NCBI GenBank assembly: GCA_940337035.1
Contig: CALNHX010007631.1
Location: 1 to 64,000, forward strand
Origin: Agriotes lineatus
Taxonomy: Eukaryota; Arthropoda; Insecta; Coleoptera; Elateridae
Direction of reading: 5' to 3'
DNA: 64,000 bases
Shown here piece after piece: positions 10,300 through 20,643 of the stretch. The notes beneath the pieces were generated by a model. The model had not been told where the DNA came from. It searched no databases and saw only the letters and a list, made by a program, of their open reading frames with translations. Position 1 is the first letter of the stretch, and the number at the start of each line of letters is the position of its first letter. Both the position numbers and the translations under genes were made by a program.

Positions 10300-12566
10300 T
10301 TGTTACAGAAATGGTTGACTGAATTAGAAAGTGTTAGAAAAGAAACTTGGAGAGTTTCAAAAACCTTTAAACTTGGTACTGAAAAACTACGTATAATATT
10401 CAAAAGATTATATCACTGTCATTTTAATGTAAAACAAAAAAGCAAAAATGAAAGTTGTCGAAAAAGGACTTCTCGAAATATAGACTGTCCAGTAAAATTA
10501 TCGGTAACTATAAAACGATATATTCCAGACACAAAGTTAAAAATAATGATGTTTATATGCCAAAATGGCCGTGTATTGTGGATTTTCGGGATGAGCATAA
10601 TCATAATTTAAATTCTGATGCTGCGCTAAGAGAACGACCAGTTGCTTTCCATGTAAAGAATCGCATTATCGAACTGTCTGAGAAGGGTCACTCAGTGTCA
10701 TCTGCGTATCATTCTTACATTATATCAATGATGGAGGAACATGGCGACAACTATGAAAATATTGTTATGGATAGATACTTTATTCCTACTAAGACCGATG
10801 TAGAATCCATATGGAAAAGCCATTTTAAAGAAAACTATGCCGAAAGAACTGGAGAGAGTATGTTATTTCACTTAGATAGTATGCTTAGATCGTTATTAGA
10901 AAAAAAACGGCACTCTCTTCAAAATAATTCGAAAACAAGACCATTATGCCGTGGCACTCTGCACACCAATTATGCAAAGAGTTGCAACGCTTTACCAGTC
11001 GTTAGAGATTATGTTCGTTGATTCCACGGGCAACTGTGATACACAAAATCACAAAGTTTACTACTTTATAACACAGTCCGCTATTGGAGCATTACCTTTA
11101 GGCTGCATCCTAAGTAGTAGCCAAGAATCAAATGCATTCGTAGAAGCCGTGCATGCCCTTTATGAGATTTTTCCCATTAAAATTAAACCAAAAGTTATTG
11201 TTACGGATGACGATTTAGCCGAACGGAACACTTTAAAAAAGATATGGCCTGATTCATGTTTCTTGTTGTGTACTTTCCACGTTTTGAAAGCCTGTTGGAA
11301 GTGGCTTAAAACAGGTAAAAATAAAATTTCTTCAAATGACGTGCAAAGCTGTTACAAATGCTTTCGAAATATTTTCGTATCAAAATCATATGAAGATCTC
11401 GAAAACTCTTGTTTGGAATTTATTAAAAATTGCAAATGTGATAATTTCACAAACTATGTAAAGAATATGATGGACAGAGCTGACACTTGGTGCCTTTTAT
11501 ATCGACAACATTTACCACTAAGAGGAACTGATACAAATAATTACATGCTTAAAGATATACCCCTGGAAAGAACGAAAGCGTTCAATTTACCTCAAATATG
11601 TGATTTTATTACTACCAACTTGGAATCTTACTACAAGCAACGAATTTTAGATAATCTGCTAAAACGAGTGTCTAAGACGGTTATTAGTTGTTATTTGCCT
11701 GATGAAAAGGACGTGGCTGATGAAGATATAATACAACTTAATGACTTTGAATATAAGGTAAAGAGTCAGAGTGATATAAATGTCACCTACTTCGTAGATT
11801 TATTACTTTTCAAGTGTACGTGTCCACAGGGACTCACTGGTAAACACCGTAAGCAGCAGGCAGCGGCCGTAAAAAAATTAATATACATTCAGCCCTTAAC
11901 ACATTATCGTTAAAAGTTAAATGTAATCTTTACTAGATTGCAACCGGAAAGCAGGCAGACGAGCAGCTATTTTCGCCGATTTAAGACCTTTCAATGGAGC
12001 AGAAAACTGGTGAAGATGGCAATGCAGATCTAGTTTCTTCACAAAATCTTAATTCTGCTGTGAATATTGATACTGATAAAGATAATAATGATGATATCAT
12101 TACGTACGAAGATCATGATATTGCCCAAATGAAAGAAAATTGGAAACAACACTCAGAAAAAATTATGGGACAATCGGAAAAAAGCCCATCAATATTTTAT
12201 CCTGCTATTAAAGCACATTTAAGCAATTGTGATAAATATGCGAACTCAGAGCAGACTTTGCTATCTGGTTTACATACAGCTTTCAAATACAAGGGAGTAG
12301 TGTGTAAAAGGAAACGACCTCAAGCTACACGAAAAAGAGGTAAGCATATATCGGTACAGCCTACATCAGTTGGTCGTAGGAAGACGACAATGAAAGGAAA
12401 GAAAGCAATGTGCAGTGGAAGAAAGTTACATCAATTTAAAAGTACGGTTATGAAAGCACCCCATTCCTTAGCGACATGTGTTCAAAATAATGTGGGATTG
12501 GGGGGAAATAAATTAAAAAAATACAACCACCTCATATTTTCTACTTTTCCATTTTTATTTAGTTAA
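10300..12566 (+). pseudogene. MULE transposase, frameshifted
   Basis: Entry is after an acceptor-like GTTACAG at about 10302. N-terminal pieces (RNIDCPVKLSVTIKRY, then after a frameshift DEHNHNLNSDAALRERPVAF) match the FAR1/FLYWCH-like DNA-binding region of insect MULE proteins. After a second frameshift near 10960 the catalytic core follows: FVDSTGNCD (first Asp), VIVTDDDLAERN (second Asp), CTFHVLKACWKWL. A SWIM-like CTCPQGLTGK is present at about 11815, but its distal Cys-His pair reads RKQQ, so the finger is broken. A third segment (11994-12566) has the C-terminal ISVQPTSVGRRK block. At least three frame changes make it non-functional. Confidence 0.8.
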
Positions 12567-13476
12567 TAAACGTTTTTATGGATTTTTTGTTTATTTTCAC
12601 TAATACCAACTTATGTATTTCTAAATCAAAAAGTTGGTACGGCGCAATAATTTTAAAGTCAGGTCAATAATTTTAAAGTCAGGTAAGTATAACGAGAGGT
12701 ATAATTTAAATTTATCATATATTACTAATGCCTCTATTTAGAGTAATTTTTCTGTAACTCCTTGTGCCCTAATAAATATTAAGTAATAAATGTTCATCAT
12801 CATAACGCATTCTTCATAGGCATTGGGTTTTATATACCTACTGATATTCCAAAAAGTCTTTGAGTCGTTTGAGTTAATATTTATTAAAACAATACATTAC
12901 ATAACATAGGCATGTTTATGCTATTAGGTATTTCGTAAATCGCCGATGCATAAGTCTAATACGTCGATACTTTACGAGTCTTTGATTCGCAGCACCCGAA
13001 TTGTTCCGAGCGGCTAATGTGTCGGCGAATTCCGAATATGCGGCCAGCCCAAGGGACGCTGAGATTTAGAGTGGGTTGTACGAAAATACGTAAACTCCAA
13101 GTTCAACTGAACCGACGTTCAAACGTGAACTTGGTTCAACGGTAAGATCGTTGTATGAACGAATTTCTTCGTGCGTTCAGCTGAACGCAGTTCAGTCGCG
13201 GTTGGCTGTCCTGCAACCCGCGCAAAACACACGAATTCTGTCATTTGACAGATTAAATGTCATTTATCACGTGTTTTATCATCGAGTTGTGTATGTTGAT
13301 GGCTAGTTATTGCTGAATTTATTTTTTTTATTTGTTGGTTTTTATTGATATTGCTGATTACTGTATAATTATTTATTATTATATTATACAACTGAGGTAA
13401 GAAAACAGTATTATTTAACAAAAATAATGTACAGTTTAGTTTTATGCGTTTTTGTAGGTTAATATTACAAGTTAGG

Positions 13477-14616
13477 ATGAATATTAAACCGAAAAGAGCT
13501 ACAAAATTGGAGAGGGCTCCAAATTTTACGGCTTCAGAGTAAGGGCTCTTGATGCAGTTGGTGAGGAAGCATGCTCGAGAGATCGAATGCAAGCAAACCG
13601 ATGCCAACAGCATTGTGAAGCAAGCAGCATGGGCTAAAGTGTGCATGGAATTTAATAAAAAATACTCAGAAAATTATAGGGATCCAAAAACGCTGAAAAA
13701 ACAAATACGAAAATAGAAAGAAGAGGTCAAAAAAGAAGTTCGCCGAAGAAAAGCGTTACTCGTATGGTACAGGGAGAGGCCCATCGAAAAATGTGTGACG
13801 ATTCCATGGATACACAAGTCCAGGAAATAACTGGTACCCAGATGACGGGCAAAGAATGTTTATATGACGACGATTACACCGAAGAATATGATACTGAATC
13901 GGAAGAACAGTTTGTCAGTGAGAACCGTAAACATGCCATACTGTAATATTTTCAAGAAAATAATTATTTATTTTACCTGATTTTTAGAAAATACGAAAAT
14001 AAATGCCAAACCTGGCAGCTCAGTGTTGGTGACAGATTTAAACATAAACATAGAGGACATGGAGGTGCTGTACCAGTCCGATGGGAGCATCCAGGTGGAC
14101 GATGACACTAGTGACGTCACTGATGTAAAGCCACAGCCAGCAACAAATGGTTAGCATAGTACAAAGTTTTGAGTTCTCTTTTAATTTTAATTATTATTTG
14201 TAGGACAGGAGATCAATGCAAATAATTGGAGAACTTATACTCCAAAAATGTTGAAAAATCCTGTAAATAAAGCACTGAAACCTAAACGTAAGAGTATAGA
14301 TGATTTCCAAATTAAGTATATTTCTACATATATTATAATTACAGAAGTTACTGAAACACAAAGTCCACAGCGCAACAACCCCTTAAGATCGAAACTAGGT
14401 AAATGGGCTGCCTCTAAAGGCCAATTGGTAGAATTACAGAAGCAATGTTTCTTGGAGGAGCACAATTTAAAATTGAAGCACCTCCGAGAAAAACACTACC
14501 ATTTCATAATGGTTCAACAGAAGGAAGCCGATGAGAAAAGGCAGCAATCTTTAGAAGAGCATAAAATAAGAATGGAAATTTTAAATTTGAAAAAAAAATA
14601 CTATATTAAATACTAA
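13477..14616 (+). pseudogene. Myb/SANT-like protein, decayed
   Basis: From ATG 13477: RAPNFTASE, stop, LLMQLVRKHAREIE, AAWAKVCMEFNKKYSENYRD, LKKQIRK, stop, KEEVKKE, and in a shifted frame SYGTGRGPSK. This is the trihelix/Myb-SANT-like domain of zeste/MSANTD-type proteins and of the accessory protein of Harbinger elements. Two later exon-like segments follow after splice-like signals: about 13988-14150 and 14202-14616, the last encoding a Lys/Glu-rich helical tail (LEEHNLKLKHLREKHYHF) typical of the family's C-terminal coiled coil. Stops and frameshifts show it is dead. Whether it came from a host gene or a Harbinger element is undecided. Confidence 0.65.
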
Positions 14617-14649
14617 TTAATATGTACAATACAGAAATAAAAATAATAA

Positions 14650-14650
<1 letters not shown>

Positions 14651-14697
<47 letters not shown>
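14651..14697. repeat. (TA)n microsatellite
   Basis: Uninterrupted TA dinucleotides, 47 bases. CAGTGTGTCCCCGG follows immediately and could be the end of a TA-targeting element; no partner end was found. Confidence 0.95.
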
Positions 14698-14699
<2 letters not shown>

Positions 14700-14701
<2 letters not shown>

Positions 14702-15350
14702 TGTGTCCCCGGATTGTTTGGACTACTCTTGTAAAAAAAAATTTTCTAGTTGAAATTTGAGCTTCTGGGGTCCAGCCCTGCTTGGTTTGAAACTAATTTG
14801 TGACATAATTTTAGTTTCGAAAAATCAACTATGCCTTGGATCTTTTCAAAAATCTGATTTTTGGTTCTAGTAAATTGCCTTTTCTGTTAAAGTTACGACA
14901 AAATATTATTAAGAAAAGTTGTTCAGCGTCAAAAACTGAGTAACTGTACAAAATTTTAAAATCCTAAGCCTACTTTAATTTTTAGCCCTTTTTTTATTGG
15001 AAAAGTACAAAAGTGCTCTTTAAGAAAAAGGAATTACAAAATGTTATTAGGAAAAGTTTTCAGAATGCCTGTTAAGCTGTCACCTCCGAGTCATAAATAA
15101 GACGACCTGACCTCTGGGTTAACCCGCTATGCAGATCCGTATATAAGGGTATATTTGTGAAGAGGGGAAGGTCTAGAGCACATCTCCCAAAAGAGGGGTA
15201 ATGTTTTCCAAACAAAATATTTCGTATATATTACGGATACATAAAATACGATGTCGCCTCCATGCTTATATGTATATATTGTGATAGAGACGTAGAACTC
15301 TCCTCCAACAGTGTTGTCACTTCCCTCAGCTTGGGGTGATGTCATTCCCA
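14700..15350. other. Non-coding stretch
   Basis: AT-rich; no motif-bearing reading frame. The last part (from about 15060) is more GC-rich and leads into the candidate promoter. Confidence 0.5.
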
Positions 15351-15360
15351 CATCCCGTTC

Positions 15361-15368
15361 TATAAATA
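15361..15368 (+). promoter_or_regulatory. Candidate TATA box
   Basis: TATAAATA, 114 bases before the AUG at 15482. An arthropod-type initiator TCAGT occurs at 15410-15414, somewhat too far for a standard TATA spacing; a start nearer 15390 is equally possible. Confidence 0.4.
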
Positions 15369-15481
15369 GACGTTGCTTATCGCTACCTGCTGAGTTGTAG
15401 ATATCTCAATCAGTGGTTGTAGTTTTATTCTATACAGATCGTGTTTTGTGACTAACGTGACAATTACAAGAGGTGTTGAAA

Positions 15482-16126
15482 ATGACTTCCAGAGGCCAAT
15501 TATTAGTGAAATCGGCATTAACAGAAGGTAAGTAAACTAGTTACTTTATGCGCCATAGTTTACAGCATGCAAGTTTATTAGAGCGCGGATTAAAGATAAT
15601 TTCGGTTAAGAGAATAAGCGCTTATAAATAAGCATCTAAACATGAAAAAAACTTTAAAACGCATTAAAAAAAGCTAAATTAGAAATGAAAACTCAGCAAG
15701 AAATTTCAGTTTGCATTTTATTAAGAAAAAACGAACCTTGCAGCTGTATTGAGCAAATTAACATAAACTTTACTTGTTTTGCGTATTTATTTATGTCTGC
15801 AGCGAACACGTTTTAAATTTAGACGGGAATCTCCCGAATTCTCATTCCACCTCCGGCTTTTGTGCAATGGGGATAACAAAACCAGCAATATTGATTAACA
15901 ACGATAAGAGATTAATAAATATAAAGGATCGTAAATGACTATACGTATAACATGAAGCATATGTTTATTATATTAGATTAGTTTTCAAAGAACATTCTGT
16001 AAAAATGAGACGCAAGCAAAATTTTTATTTTCAGATGGTTCCAAAAAAAAAACAGCAAGTATAACACCAAAGAACACCAAAGTATTAAAGGAAAATCGTT
16101 ATTTTTTCTTAGGAAAATTATCCTAA
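15482..16126 (+). CDS. Possible small two-exon gene, unknown function
   Basis: ATG 15482 opens MTSRGQLLVKSALTE and ends at a perfect donor (G|GTAAGT, exon 15482-15527). After a 507-bp intron, an acceptor TTTTCAG leads to 16035, where the frame joins cleanly and continues DGSKKKTASITPKNTKVLKE to a TAA at 16124-16126, giving about 45 residues. A TATA box lies upstream. I recognise no domain. It may be the 5' end of a longer gene whose later exons are lost or spliced differently, or a retained promoter fragment. Splice phase agreement is suggestive, not proof. Confidence 0.35.
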
Positions 16127-16377
16127 GATGTCAAGCAAAATGTTTTACAAGTGAAATATGTTGGCAAAATGCTCTCTTTTATGAAAAATTTTCTACCGTT
16201 TTCGCAGTATTTTTTTATCTGAATACATTTCTAGGTTTTTAACACAAATTTTCAATTTTTCTTTAATAAATGTTTAAAAACACTCAAACAGCGTCGAATT
16301 ATCAGCGGTTTACATTTCAGCTTTCCAGGAAATTAATCGACTTTAGAAAACAACCACTATGAAAATTTTTAAAGATT

Positions 16378-16800
16378 TTGTTGATAAGTTCTTACATATA
16401 TTCATATTCTTATATGGGTATTTTGCGGTCAGTTCTTACAAAAACTAAACCGTTCAACGAAGAACAACATTCAAGGAATTGTATATATAGTATTCCCTGT
16501 GAATGCGGGAAATATTATATCGGTGAAACATCCAGGCCTTTAGCAGTTAGAGTTAAAGAACATAAAAATATGTTGAAAACGTATCAATTCAATAAGTCTA
16601 AGCTGGCAGAACATGCTTGGGATGAAAACCATAAAATACAATGGGACAACACAAAGATCTTGTCTAAAGAATCGATGTCAACTAGGCGAAAAATTAAGGA
16701 AACGGCATATATTTTACTTAACGAAGAAAAATGCGTGTCGTCTTTCTCAATATTTTTAGACAATAGTTGGCTATCGATTCTTAAAGATGAGATCAAGTAG
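16378..16800 (+). pseudogene. Penelope-like element GIY-YIG endonuclease, 5'-truncated
   Basis: An open frame carries SVLTKTKPF, then IYSIPCECGKYYIGETSRPL, VRVKEHKNML, SKLAEHAWDENHKIQW and a final SFSIFLDNSWL before the stop at 16798-16800. The Y-(x)n-YIGxTxRP-(x)-R-x-EH pattern is the GIY-YIG nuclease core used by Penelope-like retroelements to nick target DNA, and the rest matches the C-terminus of those proteins. Reverse transcriptase is missing, as expected for a 5'-truncated insertion. The C-terminal frame itself is intact, so the insertion is not very old. Confidence 0.85.
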
Positions 16801-16886
16801 GTACAGATATCAACAAACGTCAATGTCAGAAAATTCATTGGAGGTTGTTCGTTTTTCCTTCCAGTGAAAAAAAGAAAAAAAAAGAT

Positions 16887-16917
<31 letters not shown>

Positions 16918-16968
16918 ATTAATATTCAGGCATCAACTACATAGGTTATTAGCCCCGGTACTATAGTA

Positions 16969-19900
16969 TTATATTTTATTTGATAGTCCAGTAAGTTGCA
17001 TAAAGTGCATGAGTTTCTCTGTGTTGGAACTGTCGTTGTTTAGGATTTCTGCGAGGTTGTTTGATGTAATTCCCGCTGTTCTTCTTTCTTGTTCAAAATT
17101 TGTACAATGGATTATTAGATGCTCAATGGTGATTCTGGTGTTACAGGTGTTACATGTTGGCGGGTCTTCTCTTTGGAATACGTGTGAGTGCGTAATGCGG
17201 GAGTGTCCTATTCTTAGCCTAGTCAGCGTCACTTGTTGTTGGCGGGGTACTGTAGTGGTCCATGGTTTTGTCGTTGGTTTTACTGTTCTAAGTTTGTTTT
17301 GGTTACTATTATCCCATTCGGTCTGCCATTGTTCCAGTATAATTTTCTTTGTGTGTTGTTTTACGTCTTGATAATATTGATTTTCCATTATTACATTTTC
17401 TACTTCTGTAGCGGATTTTGCCGCCCGGTCAGCTTTTTCGTTGCCTTTTATGCCAATGTGAGATGGTATCCACATTAGGTATACGTCTTTGTTATGACTG
17501 CTTGAGTTTTGTAGAAGCTCTCGAATATCCGATATTATTGGATGATTTGATGTATTTTGTAGGCTGGTGAGTACACTTAATGAATCTGATTGAACTAAGA
17601 ATTTGTTATTTGAGCTGTTCAATATTCGTATGAGACTTTTTTGGATACTGTAAGCTTCTGCTGTGAATATGGTGGTTTCATCTGCTAAACGGTATTTTTG
17701 ACATTCGTCTTCGTAAATGTAGGCTGCTCCTGTAGCATTTCCCATTTTAGAGGCGTCCGTGAATATGTGTTTATAGCTCGACAAGGAGTTAATAATCTCA
17801 TTGTATTTCGACTTGAAGATGCCTGGGTGTGTGTCATGTTTCGGATATTTTGATAGATCTAATATTATTTTTGGCGGAGGCATAGTCCATGGAGGTATTT
17901 TGTTAGGGTTGAGAATTTCAATTGGTGGGAATTGGATGTTGTATTTGGATTTTAGATGTTGTAACCGGGTACTGAATTGTTTTGAAGGGTTATTTAGAGT
18001 TGTGATGAGCGATTCTTTGTGGACATATTGGTAGGCGGGGTTTTTAGGATAAGCGGCTATTTTGATTGCGTAGGCTAAAATTGCGTTGTCTCTCCTAATT
18101 CGTAAAGGGGGCTCTCCTGCTTCAACTAAAATACTTTGAACTGGGCTGGTGCGAAAAGCTCCAGTCGCGATTCTTATTCCTGTATGGTGTATGGGATCAA
18201 TGATTTTGAGTGTGGTGGGTGTGGCTGAAGAGTATATAATGGCTCCATAGTCTATTTTAGATCTAATTATCGCTCTATATAGATTTAGCAGGACTTCTTT
18301 TTCTGCTCCCCAGTTAGTATGTGCTAAGTATTTGATGACATTCATTGTTCTCATACATTCACTTTTCAAATGTCTTAGATGCTGTATCCATGTGAGTTTA
18401 CGATCTAGTTGTAATCCTAGGTATTTTATAGTGGTTGCATATTGAATTTCTTTTTTATTAAGTATTATTTTCGGATTTAGATTACAGTGTTGAAGTTTGC
18501 AAAAGTGTATGCTTTTGGTTTTGGTGGTTGAGAAACTAAATCCTGTTTTTGCACACCAGTCTTCAAGTTTTTTAACGGTGGTCTGTAAATTCTTTCGAAT
18601 GGATGATAATCTTTTCCCCTTGCAGTAGATAACCAAATCGTCTACGTAGAGGGAGGATTTGGTTGGCATTTGAATGGTTTCGTCTATCTTGTTAATGGCT
18701 ATGTTGAATAATGTTGTGCTAAGAATGGACCCTTGAGGCACTCCATTTTCTTGGGTGAACATTTCAGATATCGTGTTTCCTATTCTTACTTGGAATTGTC
18801 TTTGATTTAAGAAGTTTTGTATGAAGTGTACTATATGTCCTTTTAGTCCATAACTTAATACACTTTCTATGATATGATGATTCCATGTGGTGTCGAACGC
18901 CCTTTCAAGGTCGAAGAAGATTGCTATCATGTGCTGTTTATTGGCAAATGCGTCATTTATTTCTGAATCTAAAGATATCAGTTGGTCCATTGTTGAGTAT
19001 CCTGTTCTGTAGCCTCCTTGTAGGTTGTTGATAAGGTGGTTGGTCTCAAGATACCATTTTAATCGGTAGTTTATCATCTTTTCCAATGTTTTGCACATAC
19101 AACTTGTTAGCGTTATTGGTCGGTAGTTAGTTGGATCTAGTCGGTTTTTGTTTGCTTTTAGAATTGGTATAACAATCGCCTTTTTCCAAGCAACTGGGAA
19201 GGTATTCTCATTCCATATTTTGTTGTACAGTGCTAGTAGATATTGTTTAGCGTTTTCGGGAAAGTGGCGTATCATTTCGTATGAGATTTCATCGTGCCCG
19301 GGACTGGAGTTTTTAGATTTCTCTAGTGCTTTAGTTAGTTCTGCTGTTGTGAATTTGTTATTGATAGGGTTTGTTTGGTCGTCTTCTATTTCGAGGGTTT
19401 CTGCTTCTTTGTGCTGCTTATATGTTAGAAATTGTTTTCCATAGTGCATATTACTTGAATTATTCTGGAAGGTTTTTGCTAAGCAGTTTGAGATTTCCTT
19501 TGGATCTGAGATAATTTTTCCGTTTTCTTCGAGGCAAGTTATTTTATGTGCAGTAGTGACCCCTTTTATTCTCCTAATCTTTGACCATATTTCTGTTTGG
19601 GTCGTGTCATTTTTTATGTCTGATACGTATTTTTTCCAGGATGTTTGCCTGCTTTCCTTAAGCGTACGTTTTGCAGCTGCTCTTGCTCTTTTAAACGTAA
19701 TTAGATTTTCTGTAGTATGGTGTTTTTTAAGTAGGTTGAACGCTCTCTTTCTTTCCTTAACTGCTTGCGCACAGCTTTTATTCCACCATGGTACTGATCT
19801 TGGAATGGTGTTGGTTTTCCTTCCAATAGCTTCTTCCGCTGCTTCTCGAATAATGTTGGTAAAAGATTCCATTTGTTTGTCTATATTATCAGTGTGTGTT

Positions 19901-20643
19901 ATGTTATTCATTTTATGGGTTATTAATTCTTGAAAGAGAGACCAATTTGCGGCCTTTAGGTTCCATTTTGGAGGGATATCTTGTGGAATTTGAGTTAACG
20001 TTCTAAGTATGATGGGAAAATGATCGCTGTTATGTAAATCGTTTAAGGTGCTAAATTGTAACAGGGGTGTGAGCGTTGGATGACAAAAGACCAAATCTAT
20101 GATTGAGAACTTTCCAGTAGCTAACGTGAAGTGTGTAGGACTACTGTCGTTGATAATATCTATGTTATCATTCTCTAGAAGTTGGCCTAGAATTTTTCCT
20201 CTTTGGTCGGTGTATGTTGATCCCCAAATCTGATTGTGTGCGTTAAAATCTCCTAATAATATATATGGAACTGGTAATTGGTTGATAATATTTTCTATCG
20301 TTTGAGAATGTAGTGGTTGGTTTGGTGGGATGTATATGTTGCAAATAGTTAATTTAAATGTGGACGTGACTTCAACTGCTATGGTTTCGAGATTTGTGTT
20401 CAGGTTGATTTGTCTCGAGGTTAGATTATTTTGTATTAGTATAGCTACTCCTCCGCTTGCTAAGTCGCCTGTTGTTCGGTCTTTTCGATATATGGTGTAA
20501 CCTCTGATATTAGCATTTTGGTTTGGTTTTAGACGTGTTTCTTGTAGGCAGATGCATTGTAGTGATTTATCAGTTAATAGTAATTTAATTTCTTCTAGGC
20601 GGGTGAAGAACCCGTTACAGTTCCAGTTTATGATGAATTTTAG
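16969..20643 (-). CDS. LINE ORF2 protein: endonuclease, reverse transcriptase, RNase H
   Basis: Open from codon 20643-20641 to a stop at 16969, about 1224 residues. Endonuclease: NWNCNG, CLQETRLK, IYIPPN, LLGDFNAHN, IIDLVF and NSDHFP, all catalytic positions present. Reverse transcriptase: FFDLERAFD, GVPQGSILS and YVDD. RNase H: FTDAS, TAEAY, QSDSL and IPSHIGIKGNEKAD. Near the C-terminus a CxxC...H(x4)C knuckle (CNTCNTRITIEHLIIHC). It nicks DNA and copies its own RNA at the target. Odd: no ATG precedes the endonuclease domain, the first roughly 200 residues contain no methionine, and the frame overlaps the end of ORF1 by four bases, so coupled or non-AUG initiation, or a lost start, must be assumed. 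Confidence 0.93.
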   Translation of the reverse strand, partial: LKFIINWNCNGFFTRLEEIKLLLTDKSLQCICLQETRLKPNQNANIRGYTIYRKDRTTGDLASGGVAILIQNNLTSRQINLNTNLETIAVEVTSTFKLTICNIYIPPNQPLHSQTIENIINQLPVPYILLGDFNAHNQIWGSTYTDQRGKILGQLLENDNIDIINDSSPTHFTLATGKFSIIDLVFCHPTLTPLLQFSTLNDLHNSDHFPIILRTLTQIPQDIPPKWNLKAANWSLFQELITHKMNNITHTDNIDKQMESFTNIIREAAEEAIGRKTNTIPRSVPWWNKSCAQAVKERKRAFNLLKKHHTTENLITFKRARAAAKRTLKESRQTSWKKYVSDIKNDTTQTEIWSKIRRIKGVTTAHKITCLEENGKIISDPKEISNCLAKTFQNNSSNMHYGKQFLTYKQHKEAETLEIEDDQTNPINNKFTTAELTKALEKSKNSSPGHDEISYEMIRHFPENAKQYLLALYNKIWNENTFPVAWKKAIVIPILKANKNRLDPTNYRPITLTSCMCKTLEKMINYRLKWYLETNHLINNLQGGYRTGYSTMDQLISLDSEINDAFANKQHMIAIFFDLERAFDTTWNHHIIESVLSYGLKGHIVHFIQNFLNQRQFQVRIGNTISEMFTQENGVPQGSILSTTLFNIAINKIDETIQMPTKSSLYVDDLVIYCKGKRLSSIRKNLQTTVKKLEDWCAKTGFSFSTTKTKSIHFCKLQHCNLNPKIILNKKEIQYATTIKYLGLQLDRKLTWIQHLRHLKSECMRTMNVIKYLAHTNWGAEKEVLLNLYRAIIRSKIDYGAIIYSSATPTTLKIIDPIHHTGIRIATGAFRTSPVQSILVEAGEPPLRIRRDNAILAYAIKIAAYPKNPAYQYVHKESLITTLNNPSKQFSTRLQHLKSKYNIQFPPIEILNPNKIPPWTMPPPKIILDLSKYPKHDTHPGIFKSKYNEIINSLSSYKHIFTDASKMGNATGAAYIYEDECQKYRLADETTIFTAEAYSIQKSLIRILNSSNNKFLVQSDSLSVLTSLQNTSNHPIISDIRELLQNSSSHNKDVYLMWIPSHIGIKGNEKADRAAKSATEVENVIMENQYYQDVKQHTKKIILEQWQTEWDNSNQNKLRTVKPTTKPWTTTVPRQQQVTLTRLRIGHSRITHSHVFQREDPPTCNTCNTRITIEHLIIHCTNFEQERRTAGITSNNLAEILNNDSSNTEKLMHFMQLTGLSNKI

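Larger units (their letters stand above)
9089..13050 (+). mobile_element. MULE (Mutator-like element), degenerate
   Basis: Long inverted repeats of about 117 bp enclose 3.96 kb: 9089-9206 (GGGCCAGCCCGCATAATCGG...) and 12934-13050, matching at roughly nine bases in ten. Inside is a plus-strand MULE transposase relic (10300-12566). Long inverted repeats plus a FAR1/MULE/SWIM-type transposase identify a Mutator-like element, probably of the insect Phantom-like group (inference). The flanks 9080-9088 and 13051-13059 do not match, so no target duplication is visible. Confidence 0.85.

Noticed and set aside
17009..19933. Plus-strand frames opposite LINE ORF2
   Set aside because: Antisense shadows, rich in Leu, Val and Cys, of an obviously coding minus strand.
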